A stretch of DNA of 64,000 nucleotides from Brumimicrobium ulvae (GCF_947504225.1 NZ_CANNGT010000011.1:62001-126000); one strand, 5' to 3'; shown: positions 7,837-17,950, counted from the first letter of the stretch. Translations and numbers: made by a program. Notes: generated by a model from the sequence alone, not told the origin.

Positions 7837-8483
7837 TATATACGGGCTTTATTTAAAGTTTGTAGTGAGAAACCTAGGTTTAGCATAACTCCATGGTATA
7901 GGTTTCTAGTCATTTGTTCATTAATGTCGTTTTCGATATGGTTGAGTCCGATTCCAAATCGATATTCAAGACCAATAGAAAAAGAAGAGGTGATTTTTGC
8001 TGTTGTATTTACAATACCCATTGCGCTTACTTCAAATCGTTTCATTGACTCTTCTTCAACGATGTTTAGTCGCATTTGTCCGATTTCTTGCTCGCCATTA
8101 AGCATGTACCCACCACTTATTGCAACCCCAGGCTGAATCGAAAACACTCTTTCATTTAAAATAGAATAGAGGTAAGCAACATTTAGATTAAGATAATTCA
8201 TTTTCCAGTTGATTTGGACATCATTAAATGTTGTTCTTGCACCAGCTTGACGAAACATGATTTCTGGGCGAAGGATATGACGTCCTCCACTAAAGTTAGC
8301 ATTTACTCCAAAGGCATTATACATTTGATATTTCAATGTTTTATCCTTTTCATCATTGGAGTTTTTAAAAGCAAAAGTAGAAAACTGTTTTCCACCCACT
8401 AGATTGATGCTGTTCAATCCAAAGTTTTGTGCCATTATATTGCTGCTGAATGCAATGGCTGCAATTACAATTAGTTTTTTCAT
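7836..8483 (-). CDS. Outer-membrane beta-barrel protein (porin/PorT-like)
   Basis: This 215-residue protein has a signal peptide (about 1-19, ending IMAQ) and alternating hydrophobic/polar strands throughout. Examples are LRPEIMFRQAG, MNYLNLNVAYLYS, ISGGYML, SIGLEYRFGIGLNH and a terminal strand GVMLNLGFSLQT. This pattern and size fit an 8-stranded outer-membrane barrel of the type common in Bacteroidota. It lies between a small T9SS cargo protein (2-base gap upstream) and the collagen-like fibre gene (1-base overlap downstream). It may therefore anchor or assemble those products, which is an inference. The start is ATG. Members of this broad family have varied roles, so a specific function cannot be given. 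Confidence 0.75.
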   Translation of the reverse strand: MKKLIVIAAIAFSSNIMAQNFGLNSINLVGGKQFSTFAFKNSNDEKDKTLKYQMYNAFGVNANFSGGRHILRPEIMFRQAGARTTFNDVQINWKMNYLNLNVAYLYSILNERVFSIQPGVAISGGYMLNGEQEIGQMRLNIVEEESMKRFEVSAMGIVNTTAKITSSFSIGLEYRFGIGLNHIENDINEQMTRNLYHGVMLNLGFSLQTLNKARI

Positions 8484-8485
8484 CG

Positions 8486-8974
8486 TTATGGTAATATTAT
8501 TATTTTAGCGACTCCTGATTTTCCTTCAGTTGTTTTTATTTGAAGTAAGTAGCTCCCAGGAGGGAGTGAGAAGTTATACTTGTTTATTCTTTCTGCTTTT
8601 ATTTTATCATCGAAGTATATTTTCCCTTGATTGTTCACTAAACGATAGAACAATTCACCATCGAAGTTTTCATGAAATGCAACTGAAAAACTTCCATTGT
8701 TTGGATTTGGAAAAACGTTGAATTCTAAGCTTTGATTTTTAACAACGATTTTTTTACTGTTTACTTGCTGGAATCCTTGACGTAATTCTACCTCTTCACT
8801 TTGAGGATGAAAAACAGTGTGGTTACTTGCTTGTCCAACTGATTGTGAAAGTTTTATTCCATTGTTGGTGACGACATTCCCAAAAGCATTAAAATTACTT
8901 CTAATTATTTCCTGAGCATGTAGGCTTGAATAACCAAGCAATAGGATTATAATTATCGCTTTTCCTAGTTTCAT
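8486..8974 (-). CDS. Small secreted protein with T9SS type A sorting domain
   Basis: This 162-residue protein has a signal peptide (about 1-20, ending LHAQ), a short N-terminal region with GIKLSQSVGQAS and LRQGFQQ, and then a C-terminal Por secretion tail. That tail begins FNVFPNPNNGSFSV (about residue 85) and ends with GSYLLQIKTTEGKSGVAKIIIL. This layout marks export across the outer membrane by the type IX system. The N-terminal segment resembles a module found before such tails in other flavobacterial proteins, and no enzymatic domain is seen. It is the first gene of a three-gene minus-strand operon that ends at the terminator near 5341. A surface structural or accessory role for the fibre is an inference. 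Confidence 0.85.
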   Translation of the reverse strand: MKLGKAIIIILLLGYSSLHAQEIIRSNFNAFGNVVTNNGIKLSQSVGQASNHTVFHPQSEEVELRQGFQQVNSKKIVVKNQSLEFNVFPNPNNGSFSVAFHENFDGELFYRLVNNQGKIYFDDKIKAERINKYNFSLPPGSYLLQIKTTEGKSGVAKIIILP

Positions 8975-9093
8975 AGTTGTGTGTTTTGCTTATGCAATAT
9001 ACATATTATTATGCCTTCGTTCAGCATGTTTTCAAGTAAATTATTACAATAAAGAATCATGTGATGCTTATGTTCCTCATCGTTAGCGAATTG

Positions 9094-12000
9094 CTATTTC
9101 AGTGCGCTAACATGACCTGTAATGATGCGTTCATCACCATTTAAATCCATGGCTTTTACTTGCCAAACATAAACTCCATCACGAACTGCTTTTCCATTGT
9201 GTTTTCCATCCCAATATCCATTTGGGTCTTTGGTTTGAAATATCAGTTCTCCCCAACGGTTGAAGACACGCATTTCAAAGGTTTCAAAACCAGAAACCGC
9301 CCAGGTGAAATAGTCGTTTCTTTTGTTTCCATCATCAGGTGTAAAGGCATTTGGAACGTATAAAGTGAAATCGTCTTGAATTTCAATTGCTCGTTGTGTA
9401 CTGTCATTACAGCCAAACTCATTTTGAACAAACTGAGTGATTATATAAGTACCTACTTCATTGAAACTGTGGTTCAAGCTGTGTGCATTGCTATAATTTC
9501 CGTCTCCTAAATCATACTCCCAACTCGATGCACCTTGTGATTCGTCTGTAATGCTTATTAATGATTCACTGATAGAGGTAATGGGAGGATTGACATCAAA
9601 AGCGGCTTTAGGAGATGGGAAAACCTCTAATTCTAAACCGTCGGTTACCACAATTTTACAATCTGTAGAAGTGAGAACTGTGAGGCTTATAGGGTAGGTC
9701 CCTGCTTCTAGGAAGGTATGTGTTGGACTTTGTTGGAAAGAAGTATTTCCGTCTCCAAAATCCCACAAATAGTTTAAAATGGTGGCGCCATTAATTTCAC
9801 TTTGGTTGTCGAAGAAAACAGTCACTGGAGCGCAACCAAATTGATCACCGAGGTCTATGTCGAAATCAACAATTGGTAGAAGGTTGGCGGTGTGTGTAAT
9901 GGTATCTGTACAACCATGATCAGAAATAGCAATCAGTGTTACGGGATGACTTTGAGCATAAGTAGTAAATTCGTGTTGCGGATTAACCAATGAGGAGTTC
10001 CCTTCATTATTTCCGAAAGTCCATTCATAATTGTTTATACCTCCAGAACTAATGGTCGTTTGGTTAGTGAAAGTTGTTAACTCACCAAAACACACTTCGT
10101 CATTTGTGAAGTTGGCAGAAGGCGAAGGATTAATGGTAACTGTCTGTATAATTGTGTCTGCGCATCCCGAAAGGTTTTGTACGATTAACATTACGGAATA
10201 ATCACCTTCAGCTGTATAAACATGTGTTGGAAATTGTGTTTGAGAGGTTGTTCCATCATCAAAGTTCCAGAACCAGTTGGTTGTTCCTCCTGTTGAAGTA
10301 TTGGTAAATTGTGTGTTGGTATTCGAACAGGTGCTTTCCCAAACGAAGTTGGCCTCTGTTGCCGGTAGTACCTCAATACTTTCGGAGTGCGTTGCTTGAC
10401 ATCCATCAGAAGTTGTAATGTTAACTGTAATCTGGTAAACACCAGGAGCATTAAAGGCATGAGTACCATTCGCAGTGTTGTAAATTGCTCCATCGCTCAT
10501 TATCCATTCATGAGATATGATTGTACCGATAGATGCAGAACTATTGTCGTAGAAATTAAACACATCATTTACACATACTTGAGCAGGAATTAAGAAGTCT
10601 GCTTGAGCCCCGTCTGCAATGTTGATTACTTCTATTTTGGAATCACTACAAACAGTATCGCTTCCTAAAACTTGTAATTCTACAATGTATATTCCTGGTG
10701 ATGAATAGGTGTGCTGTTGGTTAGGGCTTCCATTTATGGTTGTGCCGTCTCCGAAATCCCAAATGTAAATACCAGGATTGTTGGTCGATAAATCGGTGAA
10801 TGTTGTTGGCGCACCAAAACAATCTGAAATATAATCAAAATCAGCTTCTGGCACCAAGGAGACCAAAACCTCGTTTGTGAATGTTGAATCACAACCGTTG
10901 ATATTCGTTACCGTTAAGTTTACATTGTAAGCCCCGCTGTTTTGATAAATATAGGTTGGATTCTGGTCTGGTGATGTATTTCCATCTCCAAAATCCCAAT
11001 CCCATGATGCGATGGGGGTAATGTCATTGGATAAATCAGTAAAGTTGGTAATGTCAAATAAACAAACAGTATCTGCACTGAAGCTTACATTTGGAATGGT
11101 GTAAACTTCAATTGGATCAATGATTGTATCTGAACATCCTGCTGCGTTTTCTACAATTAAAGTAACGTCATAAATACCGCCATTGGCAAAAGTATGGTCT
11201 ACATTTTCGGTTGTGAAAACTCCGCTGCCATCATCAAAATCCCATTCATAGATCAGGGGTGCACCTGTTGAGGTGTTGGTAAATGAAACTACGTCTCTTG
11301 CACAAACCGTAGTATTAGTGAAGCTTGCCGTGGGTTGTGGAAGCACGGTCACACTTTCAGTAACAGTATCGGTACATCCGAAAATATTCTCAACAATCAA
11401 GACAGGATTAAATGTACCTTCTGAAGAATAAGTATAGGTTGGAGAACTTGTGTTGTTGGTTGCGCCTAAATCATCGAAGCTCCATAGAGAAGCAACTGCA
11501 TCAATAGATTGATTTGTAAATGTTGTTGGATAAGAAAAACACGCTATGTCAGCAGTAAAAATTGCCGTGGGATTAGGACGGACAATTATTGTTTCTATGA
11601 TGGTGTCGGTGCATCCTAAGTTATTGGTTACTACTTGCTGAATAGTATGGATTCCATCGTTTGTGAATAGGTGATTAGGATTGTCTAGATTTGAAGTATT
11701 ACCGTCACCAAAGTTATACTCCCATGCAATGGCATTTGTTGAAATGTCAGTAAAGTTTGTAGCTACATTTAAGCAAACAGTATCAAATATAAAACCTGCA
11801 GTAGGTAATTCGTTTACCACAATGCTCTGAATAATGGTGTCTGAACAACCGAATATATTTTCAGTTACCAGCTCAACATTGTAGGTGCCAGGAGCACCAT
11901 ATTGGTGGGTCGGATTTTGAGTTGTGTGAATAGTAGAAGCATCACCAAAGTTCCATTCCCAGAGAATAGGACTCCCTAAAGTAGCGTCAGTAAAATCTGT

Positions 12001-15000
12001 TTCGCTTTCAAAACAAGCAGTGGATGCAGTAAACTGCGGAGCTGTTCTCGGATGTGCTTCTACAACATATGAAATTGTATTGTTACATCCTGTACTCGTG
12101 TAATCAACGGTGAGTGAAACTGTGTAAGATCCGTCATTTGGATATACAATTTCTGGATTAGGATTATTGGTGTTGTCAAAAGTTCCATTTCCAAAATCCC
12201 ATAAGTAATTATCTGGGTTTCCGCCAGAGATGTCTGTAAAATAAGTTGTGTCTTCAGCACATACATTTAGATAAGAGAAATCAGCTGTGGGTACTGGATT
12301 TATAGTAACTGTTTGGACAATGGTATCAGAACATCCACTACCGCCGATGGCAACTAAGCGAATATCGTAATCACCAATTCCTGGAAAAGTATGACTAGGG
12401 TTTTCATTGTTGTTGAGCGGCGACCCATCACCAAAATCCCATTCTGTTCCTGTTGTTGCACCAGTCGTTAGATTAGTAAATGTCGTAGCATCGCCAAGAC
12501 AGAAGTTCGAAGTTGAAAAATCAGCTATAGGAATTTGATTCACTGCAACAGGTAAGTTTAAATTGGTGATACAACCAAAGTTGTTGGTTATACTTAAGTC
12601 GACATTGTAATTTCCTGCACTGGGATAGGTGTGTGTAGGATTTTGATCTGTAGATGTATTTCCATCTCCAAAAGTCCAACTCCAACTTACAATGTTGCCA
12701 GTTGATTGGTCTGTAAATTCCGTTTCATAACCAAAACAAGCTGTAGATGCCGTAAATAGTGGATCAGCAATTGGTTGAACACTAATCTCTTTGGAGATAG
12801 TGTCCGAGCATGCAAATGGAGAGTTAACCACCAACTGAACAGTGTAGGTTCCGTCTGTTGCATATTGATGTGTAGGATTTACAGCATTTGAAACATTTCC
12901 ATCTCCGAAATCCCATTCGTAAGTCATTCCTGTTGTCGAATTATTTATAAAAACAGCATCTGTATTTTGACAGATAGGATTTGAATCGAAGTCAAATTCT
13001 GCCACTGGAACAGGGTGAACAATAACTTGATGTGTCAAAGAGTCTTCGCAGCCTTCCCCACTGGTTACATTGAGTTGAACATCATAAATACTATCGTTGG
13101 TAAACGCAATATAAGACTGGTTTAAAGGAGAGTATCCAGTAAATGTGTTTCCATTACCTAGGTCCCACGTAAAAGTTTCTACTCCATTATCTACAGATGT
13201 GTTATTGATTTGAACTTCTAAATCCGAACAGCCTTGATTGGGATTCAAATTGAAATCGAGCACCGGAAGAGGAAATACTTCTATAGTGTTGGTGTCGCTA
13301 CTTACGCATCCATTTTCTTCAACAAGAAGAACAATCTCTTCGACTCCTGGATTTGGAAAGCTAATGATTCCTGGGTCAAAACTAGTGCTTGTTGAAGGTG
13401 TTGCATTCGAGCCGAAATTCCAGTTTTGACTTGCTGTTGGAGTAGAGTTGTTTGTGAATGTCATGTCCAAGACCTCGCAACCGTTGGGTAGATCTGGTGT
13501 GAAATCAGCAATAGGGAAGGGATGAACAGTAACGGAATTTCTTACTGTATCGTTTCCACAATATCCCATGGCTACGAATTCAATATCGTAAGTTCCATCA
13601 GTAACATAGTCGATGGTGTGAGGACCAGCAGTTGTACTTGTGTTTCCGTCACCAAAATCCCAATGGAAGGTCATGTTTTCGCCAAGAGATGATTGCGTAG
13701 CGGTGACACTTTCTCCTAAGCAAACCTCAGTAGGCAGGACGGTCATATTTGCTTCTGTAGGTCGATGTACGGTGACAATTGTTTCTATTGTTTCAATCCC
13801 ACAAGCGCTATTAACTCTTAATTGTATGGTGTGATTCACAGGCGTATTTCCGGGTGTTTCTGTAAAGGTAAGCGGCCCGATGTCTGTGCTGTTTCCAACA
13901 TAAACTCCATCTACTCGCCATTGATAACTTAAGTTTGCTCCAGTAGAGTTATTTTCGAATGAAACAACCATTGGAGAACACCCCTCAATTGGATCAAGAG
14001 GAGTCATGTCAGCCACAGTTAAAGGATGAACAATAACCGTTCTTTGCGTGGTGTCATTGCCACAATATCCTTTTGCAATAAGTTGTACGGTATAGGTTCC
14101 TGGGCTTGCGTAATTAATGATGTGTGGACCTGCGGATGTACTCGAGCTTCCATCACCAAAATCCCATTCATAGGTTAGGTTTTCACCTAAACTTTGATTC
14201 GTAAAAGTGAAATCATTACCTAAACAGACCGTAGTAGAGCTAATTGTAAATTGTGCAATCGTAGGTCTGTGTATTACAATAGGTTGGGTTATTGTGGTGC
14301 TACCGCAACTATTTAAGGCCCTTAAAGTAATTGTTTGAGTTACAGGAGCGTTTCCGGGAGGATAAGTGTAGGTGAACGGGCCATAAGTTGGTCCGTACGA
14401 ATAGCCGTAACCTGTTCGTGTCCAACGGTATTGCGTAATGTTTCCAATTGATGTATTGTTTACGTTTACAGTTAATGGGGAGCAACCTTCATCAGGGTCT
14501 AATTCAAAATCGGCCACTGGTATAGTATCTAAAGCAATGGTTTGGGTAAGGGTTGAGTCGCCACAAGAATTACTAGCGGTTAAAGAAATGGTATAGTTTC
14601 CCGCTTCGTCATAGTTTTGTATTGGTGGAGTTACTGTGGTGTTGTATGTGTTTCCGTTGTCCATATCCCAGTCAAAGGCATTTGCTGGTGAAGCGCCTGT
14701 AGTGTTATTAACAAAACCTAATGAAGCTGGTGCACATCCTGTGTTTCCTGTAATTAAGAAATCAACTTGAGGTTTATCGACGATAATAATTGGACTAATT
14801 GTGGCTTGTGCAGTGTTGCAACTGTTTGATGCAGTTAATCTTATTTCATAACTGCCCTCATCTGTGTAAACATGGGTTGGAGGAGTCATTGTAGTGGTGG
14901 TATACGGAGCGGAACCATCTCCAAAATCCCAAACAAAAGTGTTGGCATTAATTGAGTTGTTGGTAAGCGTAGACAATGATAGGGGAGCACATCCGCTATA

Positions 15001-15897
15001 TTCTGTTACATCCAATACCAACGATGCTGAAACAAACTTTTCAAATACAACCTCAATGGTTTCTGTAACTGTACATCCATTTGGGCCTGTTGCAGTCATT
15101 GTGACAGGGAAGGTTCCGAAAGTATCATAAAAATTAGATGGGTTGGGGTCTGTGCTGGTGTTTCCATTACCGAAGTCCCATGTGTAACTAACTGCACCGG
15201 TGGTGTTGTTTAAAAAACTTACGGTTTGACTCGTTGTTGGGTTACCGGGGAGTAAACAATTGATTGTATTTCCATCTCCATCATCACCAATAATACCGCC
15301 TAATAATGGCACGTTTAAAGCGTTTACTGTCGTTGAATAGCTGTCTGTACAACCTAAAATATTCGTTACGGTAAGTGTAGCATTATATGCTCCTCCTGCA
15401 GCATAGGCATGAGTTGTATTTTCAGAGGTAGAAGTATTTCCATCACCGAAATCCCAGAAATAAGTTGTTCCAGGAACTGTGTTGGTTGAATTGTTGGTGA
15501 ATACAATTGGCGTAGTTGCGCAGTCTCCATCAGGAGAAAATGTAAAAGAAGCGATAGGGATTGGGAAGACCTCAACTTGTACAGAGAATGAGTCGGAACA
15601 GGAAGTTGTGTCTGTTCCTACCACTTCAATGGTGTAGAGCCCTGTGGCAGTAAGGCTCATGTTGGGCGGAGCAACTAATCCATTCGTTGATGAAACTAAA
15701 CTTCCATTGAGAAACCAATCATAACTAGACACTGAATTGTTTGCCCCAATAGATGTATTGGTTAATGTTACGGTATGTGGCCCAGGTCCACAAAATTCAG
15801 TTTGGTTAACGGAAAATTGAGGGGTTAAATCAGGGCATTGAGCATATACAAGCTGTATAGAAAAGAATGCTGTTATCAGAATATAGAATCTAAGCAT
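9094..15897 (-). CDS. Giant PKD-repeat adhesin with T9SS type B (gliding-motility type) C-terminal domain
   Basis: This 2267-residue surface protein has a signal peptide (about 1-19, ending VYAQ), an Ig-like first module and about 25 PKD-type repeats of about 80-90 residues. Most repeats carry the PKD core WDFGDGNTS followed by NPTHxY and a strand YxVxLxV. Most also have a Cys early (xVCLG or ACFGYE) and one late (GCSDT), spaced so that each domain could hold a disulphide. The last about 90 residues, from LYVPNAFTPDDGNKRNDYF through FNRWGELIF to YWDGKHNG and GVYVWQV, form the CHU_C/type B sorting domain that directs export by the type IX system. No catalytic domain is seen; adhesion is the inferred role. 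The start is ATG. The gap to the next gene downstream on this strand is 119 bases. Confidence 0.9.
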   Translation of the reverse strand: MLRFYILITAFFSIQLVYAQCPDLTPQFSVNQTEFCGPGPHTVTLTNTSIGANNSVSSYDWFLNGSLVSSTNGLVAPPNMSLTATGLYTIEVVGTDTTSCSDSFSVQVEVFPIPIASFTFSPDGDCATTPIVFTNNSTNTVPGTTYFWDFGDGNTSTSENTTHAYAAGGAYNATLTVTNILGCTDSYSTTVNALNVPLLGGIIGDDGDGNTINCLLPGNPTTSQTVSFLNNTTGAVSYTWDFGNGNTSTDPNPSNFYDTFGTFPVTMTATGPNGCTVTETIEVVFEKFVSASLVLDVTEYSGCAPLSLSTLTNNSINANTFVWDFGDGSAPYTTTTMTPPTHVYTDEGSYEIRLTASNSCNTAQATISPIIIVDKPQVDFLITGNTGCAPASLGFVNNTTGASPANAFDWDMDNGNTYNTTVTPPIQNYDEAGNYTISLTASNSCGDSTLTQTIALDTIPVADFELDPDEGCSPLTVNVNNTSIGNITQYRWTRTGYGYSYGPTYGPFTYTYPPGNAPVTQTITLRALNSCGSTTITQPIVIHRPTIAQFTISSTTVCLGNDFTFTNQSLGENLTYEWDFGDGSSSTSAGPHIINYASPGTYTVQLIAKGYCGNDTTQRTVIVHPLTVADMTPLDPIEGCSPMVVSFENNSTGANLSYQWRVDGVYVGNSTDIGPLTFTETPGNTPVNHTIQLRVNSACGIETIETIVTVHRPTEANMTVLPTEVCLGESVTATQSSLGENMTFHWDFGDGNTSTTAGPHTIDYVTDGTYDIEFVAMGYCGNDTVRNSVTVHPFPIADFTPDLPNGCEVLDMTFTNNSTPTASQNWNFGSNATPSTSTSFDPGIISFPNPGVEEIVLLVEENGCVSSDTNTIEVFPLPVLDFNLNPNQGCSDLEVQINNTSVDNGVETFTWDLGNGNTFTGYSPLNQSYIAFTNDSIYDVQLNVTSGEGCEDSLTHQVIVHPVPVAEFDFDSNPICQNTDAVFINNSTTGMTYEWDFGDGNVSNAVNPTHQYATDGTYTVQLVVNSPFACSDTISKEISVQPIADPLFTASTACFGYETEFTDQSTGNIVSWSWTFGDGNTSTDQNPTHTYPSAGNYNVDLSITNNFGCITNLNLPVAVNQIPIADFSTSNFCLGDATTFTNLTTGATTGTEWDFGDGSPLNNNENPSHTFPGIGDYDIRLVAIGGSGCSDTIVQTVTINPVPTADFSYLNVCAEDTTYFTDISGGNPDNYLWDFGNGTFDNTNNPNPEIVYPNDGSYTVSLTVDYTSTGCNNTISYVVEAHPRTAPQFTASTACFESETDFTDATLGSPILWEWNFGDASTIHTTQNPTHQYGAPGTYNVELVTENIFGCSDTIIQSIVVNELPTAGFIFDTVCLNVATNFTDISTNAIAWEYNFGDGNTSNLDNPNHLFTNDGIHTIQQVVTNNLGCTDTIIETIIVRPNPTAIFTADIACFSYPTTFTNQSIDAVASLWSFDDLGATNNTSSPTYTYSSEGTFNPVLIVENIFGCTDTVTESVTVLPQPTASFTNTTVCARDVVSFTNTSTGAPLIYEWDFDDGSGVFTTENVDHTFANGGIYDVTLIVENAAGCSDTIIDPIEVYTIPNVSFSADTVCLFDITNFTDLSNDITPIASWDWDFGDGNTSPDQNPTYIYQNSGAYNVNLTVTNINGCDSTFTNEVLVSLVPEADFDYISDCFGAPTTFTDLSTNNPGIYIWDFGDGTTINGSPNQQHTYSSPGIYIVELQVLGSDTVCSDSKIEVINIADGAQADFLIPAQVCVNDVFNFYDNSSASIGTIISHEWIMSDGAIYNTANGTHAFNAPGVYQITVNITTSDGCQATHSESIEVLPATEANFVWESTCSNTNTQFTNTSTGGTTNWFWNFDDGTTSQTQFPTHVYTAEGDYSVMLIVQNLSGCADTIIQTVTINPSPSANFTNDEVCFGELTTFTNQTTISSGGINNYEWTFGNNEGNSSLVNPQHEFTTYAQSHPVTLIAISDHGCTDTITHTANLLPIVDFDIDLGDQFGCAPVTVFFDNQSEINGATILNYLWDFGDGNTSFQQSPTHTFLEAGTYPISLTVLTSTDCKIVVTDGLELEVFPSPKAAFDVNPPITSISESLISITDESQGASSWEYDLGDGNYSNAHSLNHSFNEVGTYIITQFVQNEFGCNDSTQRAIEIQDDFTLYVPNAFTPDDGNKRNDYFTWAVSGFETFEMRVFNRWGELIFQTKDPNGYWDGKHNGKAVRDGVYVWQVKAMDLNGDERIITGHVSALK

Positions 15898-16132
15898 GTG
15901 TTGTTAGCATTAAATATAAGTTTTAACGAACTCGATATTTAAAAATAGACATGGCATAAAGCATTTTTTCTCATGTCATAAGTTTCGTGTAATGTCCAAT
16001 ATAAACGTTCTGAAGCATTAACAAGTTGCTTTGTGAATTGGTTTAATTTGAAGGTGAAAATAAAACAGGTGTTAAGTTTTTGTTTATGAATGTGATAGGC
16101 GTAGATAATTTTGTTTTTATATAGACAGGGTT
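15898..16132. other. Intergenic stretch without a recognisable gene
   Basis: This 235-base AT-rich gap lies between uvrC and the PKD adhesin, both on the minus strand. I see no stem followed by a T-run after uvrC and no full TAnnTTTG box before the adhesin. It presumably holds the adhesin promoter in a form I cannot recognise. Confidence 0.5.
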
Positions 16133-17938
16133 TTATGGATTTTCTCTAAAATGAGCCATTAACAATTTAGCTTTTGCCAACCCAACAACCTCAACCAATT
16201 CTTTCTCGCTGGCTGCTTTTATTTTCGAAATGGTCTTAAAATGCTTCATCAACTCTTCTTGTGTCTTTTCACCAATCCCTTTGATCTGAGTAATTTCAGA
16301 CACCAATGCAGATTTGCTTCTTCGGTTTCTATGGTGCTCGATCCCAAATCGATGCGCTTCATTTCGCATGTGTTGGATCACTTTTAAACTTTCACTCTTC
16401 TTGTCAAGATATAATGGAATACTATCACCAGGGAAGAATATTTCTTCCAAGCGCTTGGCAATTCCTACAATGGGTAGTTTTCCGCGAAGTCCTAATTTTT
16501 CTAATGCATCTAGTCCTGCACTTAATTGACCTTTCCCGCCATCTACAATCACCAACTGAGGAAGACTTTCTCCTTCATCCAACATTCTTTTGTAACGGCG
16601 GTAGAGTGCTTCACGCATAGATTCGAAATCATCTGGACCTTCAACTGTTTTAATGTTGAAATGACGGTAATCTTTTTTGCTGGGTTTACCATTTCTAAAA
16701 ACCACACATGCAGAAACAGGATTTGTTCCTTGAATGTTAGAATTGTCAAAACATTCCAAATGAACAGGCAGTTCTTTTAAACGAAAATCCCTTTGAATTT
16801 TCTTCAGGATACGTTCTGTTTTGATTTCAGGATTTTTTAAGGACTCTTGTTTCTGCTGTTGAAGCCTGAAGTATTTGGCGTTTCGTTGAGATAAATCTAA
16901 CAGGTGCTTTTTGTCTCCACGTTGAGGAGTGAAGAATTTTAAACCCTCCACGTGATAATTTTCGGCATTCTCAATTAAGATTTCTGTTGATTGACTATTG
17001 AATTTGTCTCGCATATTTAACAATGCAAAAGTAAGTATGTCTTCATCAGATTCATCAAGTTTCTTTTTCACTTCAACTGTAAATCCATGAATTATTGTTC
17101 CATTGTTAATGACCAAATAATTGACATAAGCCTTGTTGTCTGATTTTTCTAACGTAATGACATCGACCTGGTGAATGGATGGAGAAACTACAGTAGATTT
17201 GGACCTGAATTTCTCTAAAGCCAAAATTTTCTGTTTAATTTCCTCGGCTTCTTCAAAAGCGAATAAATCAGCTGCGGCTTGCATTTTTTCTTTGAGCATG
17301 CGAATTACAGAAGCAATATTCCCTTTTACAATGTGTTCGATCTGTTCGATGTATTCATTATAGTCTGCTTCTTTTTCTTTTCCAACACAAGGGGCTTTGC
17401 AGTTTCCAATGTGGTATTCTAGACAAACCTTATATTTCCCTTGGTCAATTTTATCTTGACTCAAATCGTAGTTGCAAGTGCGTAGTGGAAATAATTCACG
17501 CATTAATTCGAGCAAAGTGTTGACCACATACACTGAAGGATAGGGGCCAAAATATTTAGATCCGTCTTTGATGACTCTACGTGTTGTAAAGACCCTTGGA
17601 AAGCGTTCGTTCTTGATACAAATCCAAGGATAAGTTTTATCGTCCTTTAGTTGAATGTTGTATTTCGGAAGGTATTTTTTGATCAGATTGTTCTCCAGTA
17701 AAAGGGCGTCGGTTTCGTTGTCTACAACAATAAAATGAATGTTGTGGATTTGTCGGACTAAAATTCTGGTCTTTGCAGTATCGTGGTTTTTGGTGAAATA
17801 AGAATTCACTCTTTTTTTAAGGTTTTTCGCCTTGCCCACATAGATGATTTTACCAGCGTCATCAAAATATTGATATACACCAGGTTTTTCTGGTAATGAT
17901 TGAATAATTTGACGAATGTTTTTTAACCTTTCTGACAC
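16133..17938 (-). CDS. uvrC: UvrABC system protein C (excinuclease subunit)
   Basis: UvrC makes both incisions in nucleotide excision repair. The 601-residue protein is full length. It has a GIY-YIG nuclease domain (GVYQYFDDAGKIIYVGKAKNLKKRV, about 20-44, in the usual form), a Cys cluster CNYDL...CLEYHIGNCKAPC (about 157-185), a UVR motif (about 205-240), the C-terminal RNase H-like nuclease (LECFDNSNIQGTNPVSACVVF and VDGGKGQL), and a helix-hairpin-helix end with IKGIGEKTQEELMKHFKTI. The start is GTG (17936-17938). No ATG lies near, and the N-terminus matches other UvrC proteins. A perfect -7 box sits 5 bases before the GTG, which would make the mRNA nearly leaderless. Confidence 0.97.
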   Translation of the reverse strand: MSERLKNIRQIIQSLPEKPGVYQYFDDAGKIIYVGKAKNLKKRVNSYFTKNHDTAKTRILVRQIHNIHFIVVDNETDALLLENNLIKKYLPKYNIQLKDDKTYPWICIKNERFPRVFTTRRVIKDGSKYFGPYPSVYVVNTLLELMRELFPLRTCNYDLSQDKIDQGKYKVCLEYHIGNCKAPCVGKEKEADYNEYIEQIEHIVKGNIASVIRMLKEKMQAAADLFAFEEAEEIKQKILALEKFRSKSTVVSPSIHQVDVITLEKSDNKAYVNYLVINNGTIIHGFTVEVKKKLDESDEDILTFALLNMRDKFNSQSTEILIENAENYHVEGLKFFTPQRGDKKHLLDLSQRNAKYFRLQQQKQESLKNPEIKTERILKKIQRDFRLKELPVHLECFDNSNIQGTNPVSACVVFRNGKPSKKDYRHFNIKTVEGPDDFESMREALYRRYKRMLDEGESLPQLVIVDGGKGQLSAGLDALEKLGLRGKLPIVGIAKRLEEIFFPGDSIPLYLDKKSESLKVIQHMRNEAHRFGIEHHRNRRSKSALVSEITQIKGIGEKTQEELMKHFKTISKIKAASEKELVEVVGLAKAKLLMAHFRENP

Positions 17939-17942
17939 CTTA

Positions 17943-17950
17943 CAAAGATA
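17943..17950 (-). promoter_or_regulatory. Candidate -7 box for uvrC, abutting the start codon
   Basis: On the minus strand it reads TATCTTTG, a perfect TAnnTTTG. Only 4 bases (TAAG) separate it from the GTG start, so transcription would begin at or next to the first codon. Confidence 0.45.

Noticed and set aside
10191..10493. 100-codon minus-strand frame inside the PKD adhesin
   Set aside because: It is a shifted frame of the repeat-rich adhesin gene, with no start context or family likeness.
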